Source: Parapristionchus giblindavisi
Taxonomy: Eukaryota; Nematoda; Chromadorea; Rhabditida; Diplogasteridae
Reading direction: 5' to 3'
DNA: 64,000 bases
Assembly (NCBI GenBank): GCA_943737045.1
Contig: CALSFV010000466.1
Coordinates: 1 to 64,000, forward strand
The position numbers and the translations under genes were made by a program. Shown here piece after piece: positions 22,217 through 34,400 of the stretch (its first letter is position 1; each line of letters begins with the position of its first letter). The notes under the pieces were generated by a model that had not been told where the DNA came from, searched no databases, and saw only the letters and a program-made list of their open reading frames with translations.

Positions 22217-23121
22217 TTATCCACCCCATACATCATTTCCCCATTTCCCACCCCATTTCCCTGCTGCCTTCAACCGATTCGCTGATAACGCGACGGACCT
22301 CCATCAACCTATATTTATTACATATCTGTTCTATTTTTCATTTGTTATGATGGAAATAAAGAAAGAAAGAAAGAAAGAAGAAAGATGCCGAGAAATCGAA
22401 AAAAACCAAAAATTCGGGTCAAAAAATCAGTCTAGGAATTGCTTATAATTAATCTCAATAGTGTTTCTGTGCACATTGGGCATGCCTAACACAATGCCGA
22501 AGAAATTTGGACTCTAGCTTGTTCGGTTGAAAAAATATGAAAATCGAGTTTTCAAACTTGGCGCCCACCTGGCACGCCGCCTTCCACTGCTAGCGCCACT
22601 TTGGGTACCATTTTGTAATGTGGGCCCAAGGTACCCTACACCCATAAAGTACAGTGGCCTGAATCAAAATTCTTGGCGAAATGTCCGGAATCTGGCCGAA
22701 ATGCTCGAGTCTTACAGATCCGAGCTCTTAAATAGAATAAAGTTGAGATATTTATGTTTCATGTCAGACATGGTCCATGGTTATCCCACGGCCAAAAAAA
22801 TGCGGGTGGGTAACGTAGATTTTCGGCAAACAATTGCGGGTGGGTACACAAAAAAAATGGGGGAAATTAAAATTGTTTTTAAAAACTCCGTTATTATTTC
22901 AGTTGGCAGTTAGACTATTTATCGTACAGTAAGAACGAGAACTGATTTTAATAATATGCGATTTCGTTCAATACTGCATTAAATTACATGCATTGTATCT
23001 CAATCTGATCGGGTACCGACAGAGAAAAACATGAAACTCATGAAATTTAGTAATTATTGCGTTTAAGAGGATTTCCAGCGCGTTATCCCATGGTACCTAC
23101 GGTGGGATAACGCTCTGGCAA
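22084..23121 (+). repeat. Second copy of the 1.04-kb direct repeat
   Basis: Contains the real 3' end of the LINE protein (stop at 22214-22216), its 3' untranslated region and GAAAG tail (to about 22380), then the same ~740-bp flank as the first copy. After 23121 the sequence continues into unique DNA. There CTCTGTCGGTACGCGACC (23169-23186) pairs with GATCGGGTACCGACAGAG (23007-23024), showing the flank once contained a complete small inverted-repeat element. Confidence 0.85.
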
Positions 23122-23747
23122 ATGAGTTTGAAGCGTTCGTTTTACATTTCCATATGGAAAATTGGAATCTCTGTCGGTACGCGACCAGAAATGACGCAAA
23201 AAATAATTTATATATGCTAAGTCCAAGGAAATAGAAAAAATAAATTCAGTACTCGATAATCATGCCTGAAAATGCACCCCTCCAAACAACACTTTCCCAA
23301 TATAATTTTCTATGACACCGTACCGTGTACCCGATGTGCCGTACCGTATCCATCACACCATGCAGTATCCGGGGTGGAGGACAGGTTAGCAGAGGACATT
23401 AGAGCAGCGGTTGAAAGGGGACAATTGAGCAATGGAGAGTAGAGCAATGGACAGATGAGCATTGCACATAACAGTTATGGACGTTTGAGCAATGCTTTCT
23501 CTGAACTTGGACACTTGAGCAGTTCGCAAAGGTTTCTCTGAACTTGGACACTTGAACATCCGATCGCTAAGGTTTCTCTGAACATGGACACTTGAGCAGC
23601 CGTTCGCCAAGGCATTCCTGAAGTAACAAGGGAACCGAGAATGGCGGATCAGTACAAAATTCGTTGACATAGGTCCCCAGGGGGTCACAGAACTGTTTTG
23701 AAATGTTTGGATATTTGCTTCCTTGGTACCGAAAATCGATTATGAAA

Positions 23748-23751
<4 letters not shown>

Positions 23752-23835
<84 letters not shown>

Positions 23836-23853
23836 TTATTTATTTATTTATTT
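23752..23853. repeat. (TA)n and (TTTA)n microsatellite
   Basis: About 80 bases of TA dinucleotides followed by TTTA units. Confidence 0.98.
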
Positions 23854-24344
23854 ATCTACGTGTCGAGCCCGCAACGGTACATATGAATGATAAAATTAAT
23901 GATACGGGTAATAAGGGTGATATTGGGGGAGCACTGAGAACAGGAGGGAAAAAATGACAACAATTAGCAATATTCCTTGATTCTTGATGAATAAATTAAA
24001 ATATATTCCTTGATTCCTTGATGCATAACTAAGAATTCTTGACGAAGTAATAACCAAATCACTTAATGTTAATTAACAATATTCCTTTGCTTCTTGATGA
24101 TTGATTGAAGATTATGAGTACGATAAGTAACGTGATCATGATACAACAGCATAGCAATAGGATGACATATTGAATAAGTCATAGATCAAAGATCACTGAG
24201 CAATGAATAATAAACATTATCGATCACAATCAATAGTATAAATATAAGACGACTGAGACAACAGTCGTTTAAATTGACGAGTAGATGCACATTCACGTTA
24301 GTTCAGCCTCTGGAATAGCGGGGCAGCTTTGGAAAAATCGGCAA

Positions 24345-24425
24345 ATATTTTGTGCGCCACATGGGATTGAATATGCGACTTGTGGGCCAAGACCTCAACA
24401 TCTTACCAGTGGGCTATCCTGGCAT
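24345..24425 (-). other. tRNA-like/SINE-like module
   Basis: On the minus strand, A-box-like GATAGCCCACTGGTAAGATG (+ 24399-24418) and B-box-like ATTCAATCCC (+ 24364-24373) have tRNA-like spacing. Part of it (24307-24372) recurs at 196-262. No convincing cloverleaf, so it is not called as a tRNA gene. Confidence 0.4.
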
Positions 24426-24770
24426 CTCCCCACATTCTCTGATGTTTCATTGTTATCTCTGATATGCTCTTCATTTATAATCGTACTCTTACTACTCTTA
24501 TACTACTCTACACACAGAGAAAAAAGTGTTAAAACACCAACCAAAACAAGACCTAGGAGCTCCTAGGCGTTAAATATGACACTTTCAGGTCAGGTTCATT
24601 CCACCCCCCCCCCCGGCTCTTGATAGCTTATCTTTACATTATTTCATGCGGCTATTGGCTGTTGCAAACAAAGACAATATATTGTATTTATAAATAACCC
24701 GGTTTGTGAAACAGTTGGAAATAAACAAGAACAAGAATATCAATCAACAACGAATAGTGATTCCAATTGA

Positions 24771-25898
24771 AAATATGAAGTGGTAAGAGCTGCATTAAAT
24801 CAGAAAAAATACACTTCAGTAGCATTTATTGATTTTAGTAAAGCATTTGACACAATTCCTATTAATCTATTAATCGAGAAATGCTCCAAATTTGGAGTAA
24901 AAGGGCGTCTACTTGCATGGCTTGCTTCTTTTCTTAGCAATAGAAGTCAATATGTATCTATAAATCAGTCGGATTCCATCGTCTACTCAGTTAACAGTGG
25001 AGTGCCTCAGGGTTCATGTTTAGGTCCACTTCTGTTCTCTCTTTACATAAGTGAGATTCCATCGTTGCTACCATCTAAAGTGTCATGTTGTATGTATGCT
25101 GATGACATAAAGTTGTACAGTATAGAGGATCCATCTGCCCTACAAACTGCACTAAATGTCTTATTCGACTGGTCTCGTTTATGGGGTCTGTCCATGTCGA
25201 CCACAAAAACAGTAGTAATGCATGTTGGTCCAAACCATCCAAATGTATCTTTCACTCTTGGACCATCCAACTTACCGCTTGTTTCCACAATAAAAGACTT
25301 AGGAGTAACCTATGACAACAAACTTAAATTTGATGAGCATATTACTAACATCGCCAATAAGGCAAAATCTCGGTGCGCCTTCATACTTCGATCTTTTATA
25401 TCTAAAAACCCTACAGTATATGCACGACTGTTTACAATATATGTGCGACCCATTTTAGAGTTTTGCTCCGAGTTATGGAATCCCCAGTTAATCATGCACG
25501 TATCTAAGATCGAGTCCGTCCTTCGAAATTATTCCAGACACGTGTTTCGGAAGTGCCACTTACCGTACGCTGACTACAGCAACCGTCTACTCAAGCTCAA
25601 CCTCCCCTCATTAGAATGTAGACGAAACCAAAACGACATTATCATGACATATAAGATTATCCACAATTTTGTAGACTTAGACCCTCGCTCATTGTTTCTC
25701 TTTTCAAATACAATTACTCGTACTCGTGGCCACAATATGAAACTAAGAACCTATCGATCATCTTCTTCCCAATATCTTTCATTTATTAGTAATCGAATTG
25801 TACCAGTATGGAACTCTTTTGAAAATCATATAGTAACTATACCATACCCTATCACTTTTTGTTGTTTCGTTAGAAAGCTCCCGCTTGTGATCAAGTAA
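24771..25898 (+). CDS. Second CR1/Jockey-like LINE reverse transcriptase (5'-truncated)
   Basis: An open frame of about 375 codons starting inside the RT domain; the first recognisable block is FIDFSKAFDT (motif A). Then follow SGVPQGSCLGPLLFS (motif B), MYADDIKLY (motif C), IKDLGVTYDNKLKFDEH (motif E) and RHVFRKCH. There is no ATG at the start; the element is truncated just upstream, after an in-frame TGA at 24768. The 3' untranslated region runs into 25899-26220. It is clearly diverged from the LINE at 20489, so it is a separate lineage. It lacks EN and is non-autonomous. Confidence 0.9.
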   Translation, partial: KYEVVRAALNQKKYTSVAFIDFSKAFDTIPINLLIEKCSKFGVKGRLLAWLASFLSNRSQYVSINQSDSIVYSVNSGVPQGSCLGPLLFSLYISEIPSLLPSKVSCCMYADDIKLYSIEDPSALQTALNVLFDWSRLWGLSMSTTKTVVMHVGPNHPNVSFTLGPSNLPLVSTIKDLGVTYDNKLKFDEHITNIANKAKSRCAFILRSFISKNPTVYARLFTIYVRPILEFCSELWNPQLIMHVSKIESVLRNYSRHVFRKCHLPYADYSNRLLKLNLPSLECRRNQNDIIMTYKIIHNFVDLDPRSLFLFSNTITRTRGHNMKLRTYRSSSSQYLSFISNRIVPVWNSFENHIVTIPYPITFCCFVRKLPLVIK

Positions 25899-26266
25899 TT
25901 GCAGTGGATACACCATTTCTTCATATTTTATTTTAACGTTTTCATCTTTCTAATTATTTGTCAGGTTAGCAATCTCTCTGTAAGAAATGATAAAATATTA
26001 TTATTAAAAAGAGCGCGTGGTCTTTACTTTTTGCACATCAGTTCGATTCCCCCAAGAATTTATAATTTAAGAATGAACATTGCTGTTTCAATTAAATTTA
26101 ACTCCAAAATATATATTAATTTCAGTTTTTTGCTATTTTTTTCGCCGTTTTTTTTGTTGTCTCCTCCTTGTTGCGAATCTGTAGAAAATCAAATAATAAA
26201 AACAACTTCATGGAATTCATAGAAGATATTAACATAAAAGTACAACAAATTGATTCTTACACTCAG
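25899..26266. other. LINE 3' region and left arm of an inverted repeat
   Basis: 25995-26180 is repeated in inverted form at about 26735-26970 (shared blocks TTGCACATCA and GAACATTGCTGTTTCAAT), enclosing the element at 26267-26652. A tail of AAATAATAAAAAC lies near 26195. Confidence 0.55.
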
Positions 26267-26652
26267 CTGAAAGATACTTAATAGTAAGCATACGATTTGC
26301 TACCTCAGTCGGATAAGATGGCGATATGCTTATATATAAGCATGGGCAAATGCTTACCGGGTTGCTTACATGAAAGAAACAACTCGACAAAAGATTACGA
26401 AAGAATGGGGGACCGAATCACCGACCCACCGATAGCTAGTGAAGGCTCTTACCACTGCGCCACCTAACCATGTAACTGTGACTAGTATAACTCAAAGTCT
26501 ATTCCGGGAGGCGAACGCCCGCCTCTTTCAATTTAAGCATACGCTTTGCTTAAATATAAGCATCTCTCTTCTAAGCATACGTTTTGCTTAACTATAAGCG
26601 ATCGTGTCGCTAAGCAAATGCGTAAGCAACGCATTTGCTAAGCATCTTTCAG
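26267..26652. mobile_element. MITE with CTGAAAGAT ends carrying a tRNA-like module
   Basis: A 386-bp element with ends CTGAAAGATACTTA and TAAGCATCTTTCAG, flanked by CTCAG (26262-26266 and 26653-26657). Internal repeats of AAGCATACGNTTTGCTTA make it strongly self-complementary. Between them, on the minus strand at 26407-26470, lies a tRNA-like sequence with A-box-like GGTGGCGCAGTGGTAAGAGC and a degraded B box (GGTGATTCGGTCC). Confidence 0.65.
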
Positions 26653-27482
26653 CTCAGTATACTGTGTTGATACAGCTATGAGACTCAACAACGAAACAGT
26701 TGGACAGAGTGGATAAAATTTTTGAAATAAACATATCCATTACAAACAAAATGCAGCGAAAAAAGTAGCAAAAACAGAAATAAATATAAAATTTTGAGTT
26801 AAATTTAATTGAAACAGCAATGTTCATTGTTAAAATTTTTTTTGCATTTATTCAGTACGATTTGTTTGCTAATTTACGAATATTTTTGAAAATTTCGTCT
26901 GTAGAGTGCGTTTTAGCAATACCGCCTAATACCGTAGTTTTTTGAACTTTGATGTGCATATGACAAAAAGGGTGTACGTCGACGTAACGCGTCCTTTTGG
27001 CTTGTGTGTCTGAACTATAACGCGTCCGGAACGATAAATACTGTTGTTGTTGTTACGAAATTTTCACCTTATTTTCGTCCTTTGCTCTGATTTCCGTTTA
27101 TTTTGCTTACCTTTTGCGGACTTTTTGTTTTACTGTGGACTGAGTATGTTTATCATTCTAACATTACATAGAGGGCAGGTGCCCATTCTGACAACTCTAA
27201 AATGAGGGAAACTGAGGGCTAAAAAAAACACGCATCACGTCTAAATATCTATTTGTCGGGGGCTTTTTTTTTCAAGGCGCTTCACTACTCTTTTGAACTT
27301 GGAACGGTGAACTTTACAATTTGCCCTACCGCAACGCGTGAAAGAGATTCGGCCTCCGAGAGATCTTGCTCTTTCTATTTACCTCTCCCTCTCTCACATC
27401 TTCCTCTTTACATCTTCTTTTCTCATGTTTTTTCATGCCCTCACAACGTGAGGATGGGCTCATTTTCAAGATCTACCCACTA
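26653..27482. other. Right arm of the inverted repeat, then unassigned DNA
   Basis: 26735-26970 pairs with 25995-26180. The remainder up to 27480 includes a CTCTTTCTATT-type pyrimidine-rich stretch near 27370-27420. No gene is seen. Confidence 0.5.
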
Positions 27483-27679
27483 CTCAGGCAAATCGCTTTG
27501 TATCTAATCAGAGCATTTTTTTAAATCTACTCAGACATTGGCCTTTTTGAATCTAATCCGAACATTTTTGAATCTAATCAGAGCATTTAAAAAAATCTAA
27601 TCAGAGTGATTTTAGAGTCTAATTTAGCCCTAGTTTCTTCTTAAATTGCTCTGATTAGATTCAAAACGATTTACCTGAG
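27483..27679. mobile_element. TA-flanked MITE with CTCAGGCAAATCG ends
   Basis: A 197-bp element with ends CTCAGGCAAATCGCTTTG and CAAAACGATTTACCTGAG, flanked by TA. The interior repeats AATCTAATCAGAGCA. Related to 12671-14982 and 34709-34811. Confidence 0.75.
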
Positions 27680-27687
27680 TATGTATG

Positions 27688-27925
27688 CACTCAGAAAAAT
27701 GAAGTGTTAATATGCACACCCTTAGGTGTTCCGGGTGAAACTGTAATCCCCAATGTGTTCTAATTAACAGCTTTTGGGGTGTAAATTGGGAAAAAGTGTA
27801 AATTGGAACACATCGGGGTATTCAATAGAATACTTTGATGTGTTCAATAGAACACATCAAAGTATTCTATTCACTAGAACACATCAAAAGGCTGTATAGA
27901 TTTTTAACACATTTTTTTCTGAGTG
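27688..27925. mobile_element. MITE with CACTCAGAAAAATG ends
   Basis: Ends CACTCAGAAAAATGAAGTGT and the inverted ACACATTTTTTTCTGAGTG. The centre contains AACACATCAAAGTATTCTAT paired palindromes. Non-coding. Confidence 0.65.
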
Positions 27926-28436
27926 TGGGGTCATTTCTTATGCGAAAGATTACAATATAAGCGAAAAATAACGACTTTTTCTAAATCGACCCACCATGTT
28001 TTAAAAATCTACCCACTATATAAAACAATCCTGTTAGCTTGCCGAAAATTTGTTCTTCTCTAACCCCCCTCTGTCTCTACCCATATGCGACTTGAGAGAG
28101 CTGACCTCACTCCGAGTTAGAGACGGGTAGAGACGCAGAAAAAGCGTGAGCGTACATTTATCGTACGTTTAATACATTTTATCTCAGTGTTCATCCCTGA
28201 TCAATTTGATACTTTTTCTCTCTTCAATAAATCCCCCTGTTTTGGCCCCCTCTGCATTTAATGTGCTGATAGGATAAATATGTATGTAATAAATCCCAAT
28301 ATTCCATCTTTCCATTTGATTAACTAAGAGATATTGCATGCAATCACCTCATCTGACCATTATGTATTATTTTGCATGAATACTTCCGTGTTTGAGTCCG
28401 CAGTTTTGTGAGAGAAAAAAACAAATAAAATTCTAG
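27926..28436. other. Region 5' of the LRR gene with a 52-bp LINE tail
   Basis: 27945-28020 shares a repeat with 38990-39060. A minute LINE 3' end (28236-28287) is flanked by AATAAATCCC duplications. The gene's ATG (28437) directly follows AAATTCTAG, which could be a trans-splice acceptor. No TATA-like promoter can be defended. Confidence 0.5.
28236..28287 (+). mobile_element. 52-bp LINE 3' end with 10-bp target duplication
   Basis: The stretch CCTGTTTTGGCC...TGCTGATAGGATAAATATG is flanked by perfect AATAAATCCC copies (28226-28235 and 28288-28297). It matches the 3' end of the longer insertion at 51795-52166. It is an extremely 5'-truncated retrotransposition, ending in the family's ATGT tail. 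Confidence 0.85.
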
Positions 28437-31400
28437 ATGGCTGATATCTTTTCGGAGGCCACTCGCATAAGCCTATTTAATATCACCACCTCTCGTCTTG
28501 CCCATCTTCTTCAAAATCAACAATGCCCTCAATTCAATACAAGATTGCCAACTAACGTATCGAATGCAATTGTCAAGCTCATAACCGTGCAAGGGTACGC
28601 CAAATGTAGCACCTTGGAACAGCTCGACTGTCAACGATTTTACATTACAGAGGTAACTATATTTTACTTCATTTCCCTTATTTTTCTTATGCGCTTCTTC
28701 CATTCACTGACAAAGCAAGTACAACAGGAAACGGAAACGATTCCGAAATTTAACTATAGCGATGATGGATAGGGTTGAGGGGGAGAGGGGGAGAAGGCAA
28801 AAAATGGTTTCAAAAGTTGCTTGGCTGATCTGCCAATCGATATTTTAAATAGATATATTCTAACACATTCGCCGCTAAAATGCCCTACGCGTTTCTCAAC
28901 ATAAATTTCAATGTGTTTTCGTCATTTCCGGGCTTCAACATGAGAATAGAAGATCGTGAAACTTCTTTCACGGTGAAAGAAGAGAAAAAAATCATGCTAA
29001 AATTAAATATATCGATTGAAAATATCGATTGGTAGATACACTCACGGCAAATTATCTTAGATATAGGTTGTCTAACTTTTCAGCTATAGAGAAAGGTTTG
29101 CTTACTCCAAACTCTCTCAAAAAAGACACGTTGGAAAATACTCTCTCGCTCGAGATAGTAATGGGGACTGGAGTAAGCTAACTAAGTTATCTCACATCTG
29201 AGAGAACGTTTGTCGAATTGTCGGATGTTAGAAAACCTATGATTCAAATATGAGACAGTTTGCCTTCAGAGTAGCAACGGAAACATGCGTGGGCACCACT
29301 GCCGCTAGCGGCAATACACCCCCGATTTTTGGCACCCTACCCCCCGATTTTCCAAAAAAATCACTCAAAATGACGTATAAATGCTCCATTTTTTTGCTTA
29401 CGACCCCCGATTTTCATTTCCAGCGGCAATGCCCGCCCACGTATGAACGGAAATATGAACAAGGGATATATTCCCTAGTATGCTAGGGAATATTTCCCTA
29501 CTTTGTCATTCACATAAGTACGTGCGCGTCGCTAGAGCTAGCATCACGTTTCACGAGATCAGAAATGTATCAACATGGCTTAGTGGCAAGACTGTTGCGT
29601 AGTGATCCGAGCCTCGTAGGTTCGGTTCCCGCTCAGTTCCCGCTGTAGCGTTTTTCACGCACTTGATGATGTATTTTCTTAGGGTTTTTGGTGTGGATTT
29701 GTCCAATGGATTGATGTATGACAAAAGTGAAAAAATTAATCGGGAGCGCCGCGGAGAAAAATTGGTATACTGTAGCATACTGTAGAATCTTACTGTAAAA
29801 CTGCTACCATCGCGCTTTTTTCGTCTAATCATGGATGTATCTATCATTATATGACTCTTTACAGTGAATTTGCACTGTTTGAACCATGGCATGGATCAGG
29901 TTGCAAAACTGGTATACGGTAGAAAATCATACCGTATACCAGTTTCACCAAACAGCGTTCACAGTGAATTATTTAAATCGTTTTCTTCACATGTCAATTT
30001 GGCAAGCCCAGTAATGCTCAAATACCCTATTATCTAATAAAAAACTTGCAACCGCGTGTAGATATCATGATGCAAAATTTTCAAAATCTTGTGAACTTTT
30101 GTGACAATTTGTCACAAATGTTTCACTTTTTTTCGTTTTGACGGTATATAGGTATAAGTCGAATACTTTTGCAAAATGAATACATTCCCCAGTTATCTTA
30201 CATTACATTACTTGATCTTTTTATTTACCTTTTTTCTCGTAATTCATTTACCATTTTTCCTTTTTTCTCGGTCATACTGTGACAGAGAAAAAGGTAAAGC
30301 GAAAAAATAATAAATATATATTCACCATAATAGGCAAACATAAAAAAAGGGACAGTAGTGAGAGAGTGTCATAGGTGGGCACGCTGACGGAAAGGCTGTG
30401 CGCAAACCGAAGAATTGTAAGGCAAGGCTATGCGCATGGCCATTTTTTGCAGAGTTGTATGGAAATTTTTCATTTTTTTGCGAGGCAAAGCTATGCGCAA
30501 GGCCCCACAAAGGAAGGCATGGCTGTGTGCAAAAAGAATTCGTTCTCACGCTCCCACCTATGGAGAGTGTAGACGATGATAGTGTATAATGGTGCACCAG
30601 ACCGTATTTTTGGTATTTTGCCGGGTTTTCAATGACCACTGTGTTGATAAAAGCTGTGATTTACGAGAGAGTGAAACTCGGTGAAGAGTAACTGGATTAC
30701 GGTAAGTGTCCGTGCCCGCCCACTCATCTCAATTCGAATGAAGATTTGTCCTATTTCAGGCGTACATTCGATTATCGGATTTCAATTGTGAGCAGTTCGC
30801 CGATTTTTTGCTTCATCCACTGGAGAAACTGAGCCTGTCTTTTCCTTGTTACTACGGTTGGGATTACTATTGTTAATGAATAACTAGTTTAAAATCTTAC
30901 TTGAAGGTATAAAACAAGATATAATCGATATTATCAACGAGTCAGGAGCACTCAGAACGACTCTCACAAATCTACGACTTGAATGTGTTTGTCTCGAAAA
31001 TGGATTTGATATGAAGGTAGTCACGGAATTAATTTTATCATTTGTTGTCACGTTTATTTAATGTAAGATTAATAAATAAATAGACAGCGTCATAGGTCGA
31101 AAAGTATGTTACAAAGTACAGTGGTGCACATAAGCCTTTTCAATAGGCTCCACGCGGCATAGCGCCGCGCCACACCTGGGGTTTTTCTCAATGAATATAG
31201 AGTTAAAAATTATGTTTATAGTAGCGATCGATCTGTTTATAGTAGATAGTAGCTGGTTGGGAAGCTACAATATGCCATAGTAACCAAAATTTTTGGCTGA
31301 GTCTGCATAGTTTTTTTTCCAAAATTATCACACAATTATAATAATTTGAATTTACCGCGCGTTTTTTTTGCGCGGGATTATTTATTTTTTTCAAAATTAC

Positions 31401-34400
31401 AAAAGTACGAATTTTGGAAAAACTATTCAGGCTCAACCAAAAATTTTGGTTACTATGGCATATATTGTAGCCTTCCATCCAGGGTGTCCCATAAGTCTTA
31501 GCACTTTTTCTGCACTAACTTTGGATCCTTTTTTCTCGGTCGAGAGTGATTGTTATGAAGCCGATGGTGCCGTGTAATACAACAGTCATTATCTGGTATC
31601 GTCTGTTCAAGAACAACCATTTTTCCTTGGTTGAAAATCCAAGTTCAGGGCGTCATCCTAGTTCGAATCAAGACCTGTTTCTTCGAAATGTAACAAGTCA
31701 GCGGAAGCAGAGTTAGAGATACCTGGAGCAGGCAACTGGTACTCCAAGATACACCATCAACCGCATCTTCATTCGGTCTTCTGTTCACCCCAGGGCCCCT
31801 TAAGTGTTTCCCCATGTTCTCTCCGCCCTGCTCTTCAGAAACCGAGTCGACATAGCCACTTCAAATCTCGGTCGTTCTCGATCCACTGATTGAGTAATGT
31901 ATAGTTTCTGCCAAGATGATAAGTGGGTGTCGTACGACAATCCCGACATGAAGGTGGTACGGCTGCACGCTTGGAAGGGTGCTAAACCCGTCCCCAAAAA
32001 CAATTAAAATGGAAAAAAAGAGTAGCTCTCATTCTTCTTCTGTTATATTCGTTTGGTTTATCACGAGTTGTTACCTGAGGAGCATACTGTTAACACCGAT
32101 GTCTTCTGCAAGCAACTGCAGGAGATGGAGGGCTGAGTCCTTCTCAGCCTCTTTGTGTGAGGGAAAACATTGCTTTAAATGAATCTATATATCGGACCAC
32201 TGACACGTGCGAGGGATGATCCCATCAATGAGAGATTTCTCCTTTTTTCGCCCCATTCCATCTTTCTTTCACTCAATCCCAAATCCTGGCCAAACTTTTC
32301 CCTCATTCAATATCAATTTATGTCGAGAGTATTATGTGATCTATTATTTTTTGATTTACAAATCTGTATTGTTTCATGCTGACAAGGGAAGCACCAGTTA
32401 CGACGGAGACGATTCTGAAAGCGACCCATATGGGTCGTTAGGGTTGAGGGGGAGACCGCCAGAACTGTTTTCAAAAGTTGCCAAACTGTTCTGGTAATCG
32501 ATATTTTCAATCAATATTTTTCAAAATATGCTCCGCTAAAATACCATAACTCTGTGTTCAATGAAGCTGCAGATTCCAACCTTGGCAGAGATAATCGCCC
32601 ACGAGTTTTCCGAAACATGGTAGAGAATGAGCCCGATCGGTTGAATTTTGAGTAATTTTGAACATACACGATTTTCGCAGAAAGTCTAAAAAAGTAAAAT
32701 GATTTGCTGTGGGACTAAAATAGCATCCATAGCAATTCTACTATAGGGATCATCTTTTGTCTTCATGATAATTGTCGTGGAAAAGTCTAAGCCTAATCGG
32801 ACAAATTCAGACAATTTCGAAAAAAGCGTGAAACTGGTTTCTACCATCTTTCTTCAAGTATAACTTTTCCCGAAAAACACGAAATTTAATGGAACTCTAG
32901 TATATTGTCGTCTACTATATATAGAAGACATCTGGCTTTTAAATTGAATCGAAATTAACCTGAGAAGGTACTGTTTGTACCTCTCAAAATAAGAAAAAAT
33001 AAACTTTTAAAATTTCCCAGAATTCAACTGATCGGGCTCATACTAGACCAGGTTTTGTATCACTCATGGAGTATTGTCTCTGCCAAGTTTGAAACCTGCA
33101 GCTTCATTGAACACAGAGTAATGGTATTTTATCCGCTCATGCGCTGAAAATATTGATTGAAAATATCGATTACCACAACAGTTTGGCAACTTTTGAAAAC
33201 AGTTTTGGCGGTCTCCCCCTCAACCCTAACGACCCATATGGGTCGCTTTCAGAATCGACTCCGTCGCAACTGGTGCTTCCCTTGTGAGCATCTCGATATA
33301 TATATATATATATATAAACGTGTACAGTGTATAAAAATTTGAATGTAGCTGCTTTGTTTGTTATTTGAAAAAAATGTGAAACATGAAAAAAGTGCACTGA
33401 AAAAAACCCTAATATAAACATAATTTTTAACTCTATATTTATTGAGAAAAACCCCAGGTGTGGCGCGACGTGCACCACTGTACCAAGTCTGACTGCATTT
33501 TGAGCCATTTTTTGCCAAAAAGCGAAAAACCTACAGTATCGGCCAAAAGTCATGGGACACTTTTTCATTATTTTATAACGTTTGATCCAGGAAAGAAATC
33601 AAGCTCATCTTTTGAGTCAATGTACAGAATTTATCAAGGAATAATACCATGATGTGTCTGTATAATTAAATTAGTTCACTGATGCGTAGTGATGACGCAA
33701 TCGAAGTACACTTTTTTGAATTTTTTTATTTCTTTAGTCAAATGCCCTGTTCTTCTGAAACATGAGAGTGAAGACATCAACTAGGGCTGCACATGCAACA
33801 AAATGGGAATGGCTCTGACTCCAATTTCGAGCTGTAGCTTTATTACAAATGTGACCTCCAAAATTTAAAACTCAGCTTCTAGATGTGCTAACGACTAAGC
33901 GCCAATATGATGCTAGTGGTAAGCGATGTTTATTCCGAGATTATATCATTCCGAAAAAATTTTCATGCCCTGAGGGCGAATGAAGAGCTATGACTACCAT
34001 AATCTTAGAACGGGTCGTTAGCACATCTAGCTGAGTTTTAAATTTTGGAGGTCAAATTTGCAACAAAGCTACAGCTCGAAATCGGAGCTACTCCGATTTT
34101 GTTACATGTGCAGCCCTAGTGGATTTCTACACTCTCACTATGTTTCAGAACAACAGGATATTTCACTAAAGAAATAAAAATTTTCAAAAAAGTGTACTTC
34201 GATTGCGCCATCACTACGCATCAGTGAACTAATTTAATTACACCAACTCATCATGGTATTATTCCTTGATAAAACTCAAAAGATGAACTTGATTGCGTTC
34301 CTGGTATAAAACTTATTAAATAATGAAAAGAAAACAACGTATATAAATTTACTCACTAAATTTTTTCGGAACATTGAATAAAGTATTCTGACTGATATTT

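Larger units (their letters stand above)
23122..24770. other. Intergenic; TA microsatellite and tRNA-like repeat
   Basis: 23390-23630 holds a loose array of GGACACTTGAGCA-type units. (TA)n is at 23752-23831, followed by (TTTA)n to 23853. A tRNA-like module lies at 24345-24425 (-). A C-run is at 24604-24614. I see no gene. Confidence 0.55.
31119..33480. mobile_element. TA-flanked composite element with CAGTGGTGCAC ends (intron 3)
   Basis: Ends CAGTGGTGCAC are flanked by TA (31117-31118 and 33481-33482). The end-proximal blocks 31170-31218 and 33414-33460 are inverted copies (GCGCCACACCTGGGGTTTTT). Inside are a foldback (31251-31487), a mariner fossil (31488-32181) and a PIF-like foldback (32383-33284). 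All lies in one intron of the LRR gene. Confidence 0.7.

Noticed and set aside
33170..33568. 132-codon minus-strand frame
   Set aside because: It spans the end of a PIF-like foldback, a TA microsatellite and the start of a Tc1-like element; it is a chance frame over repeats.
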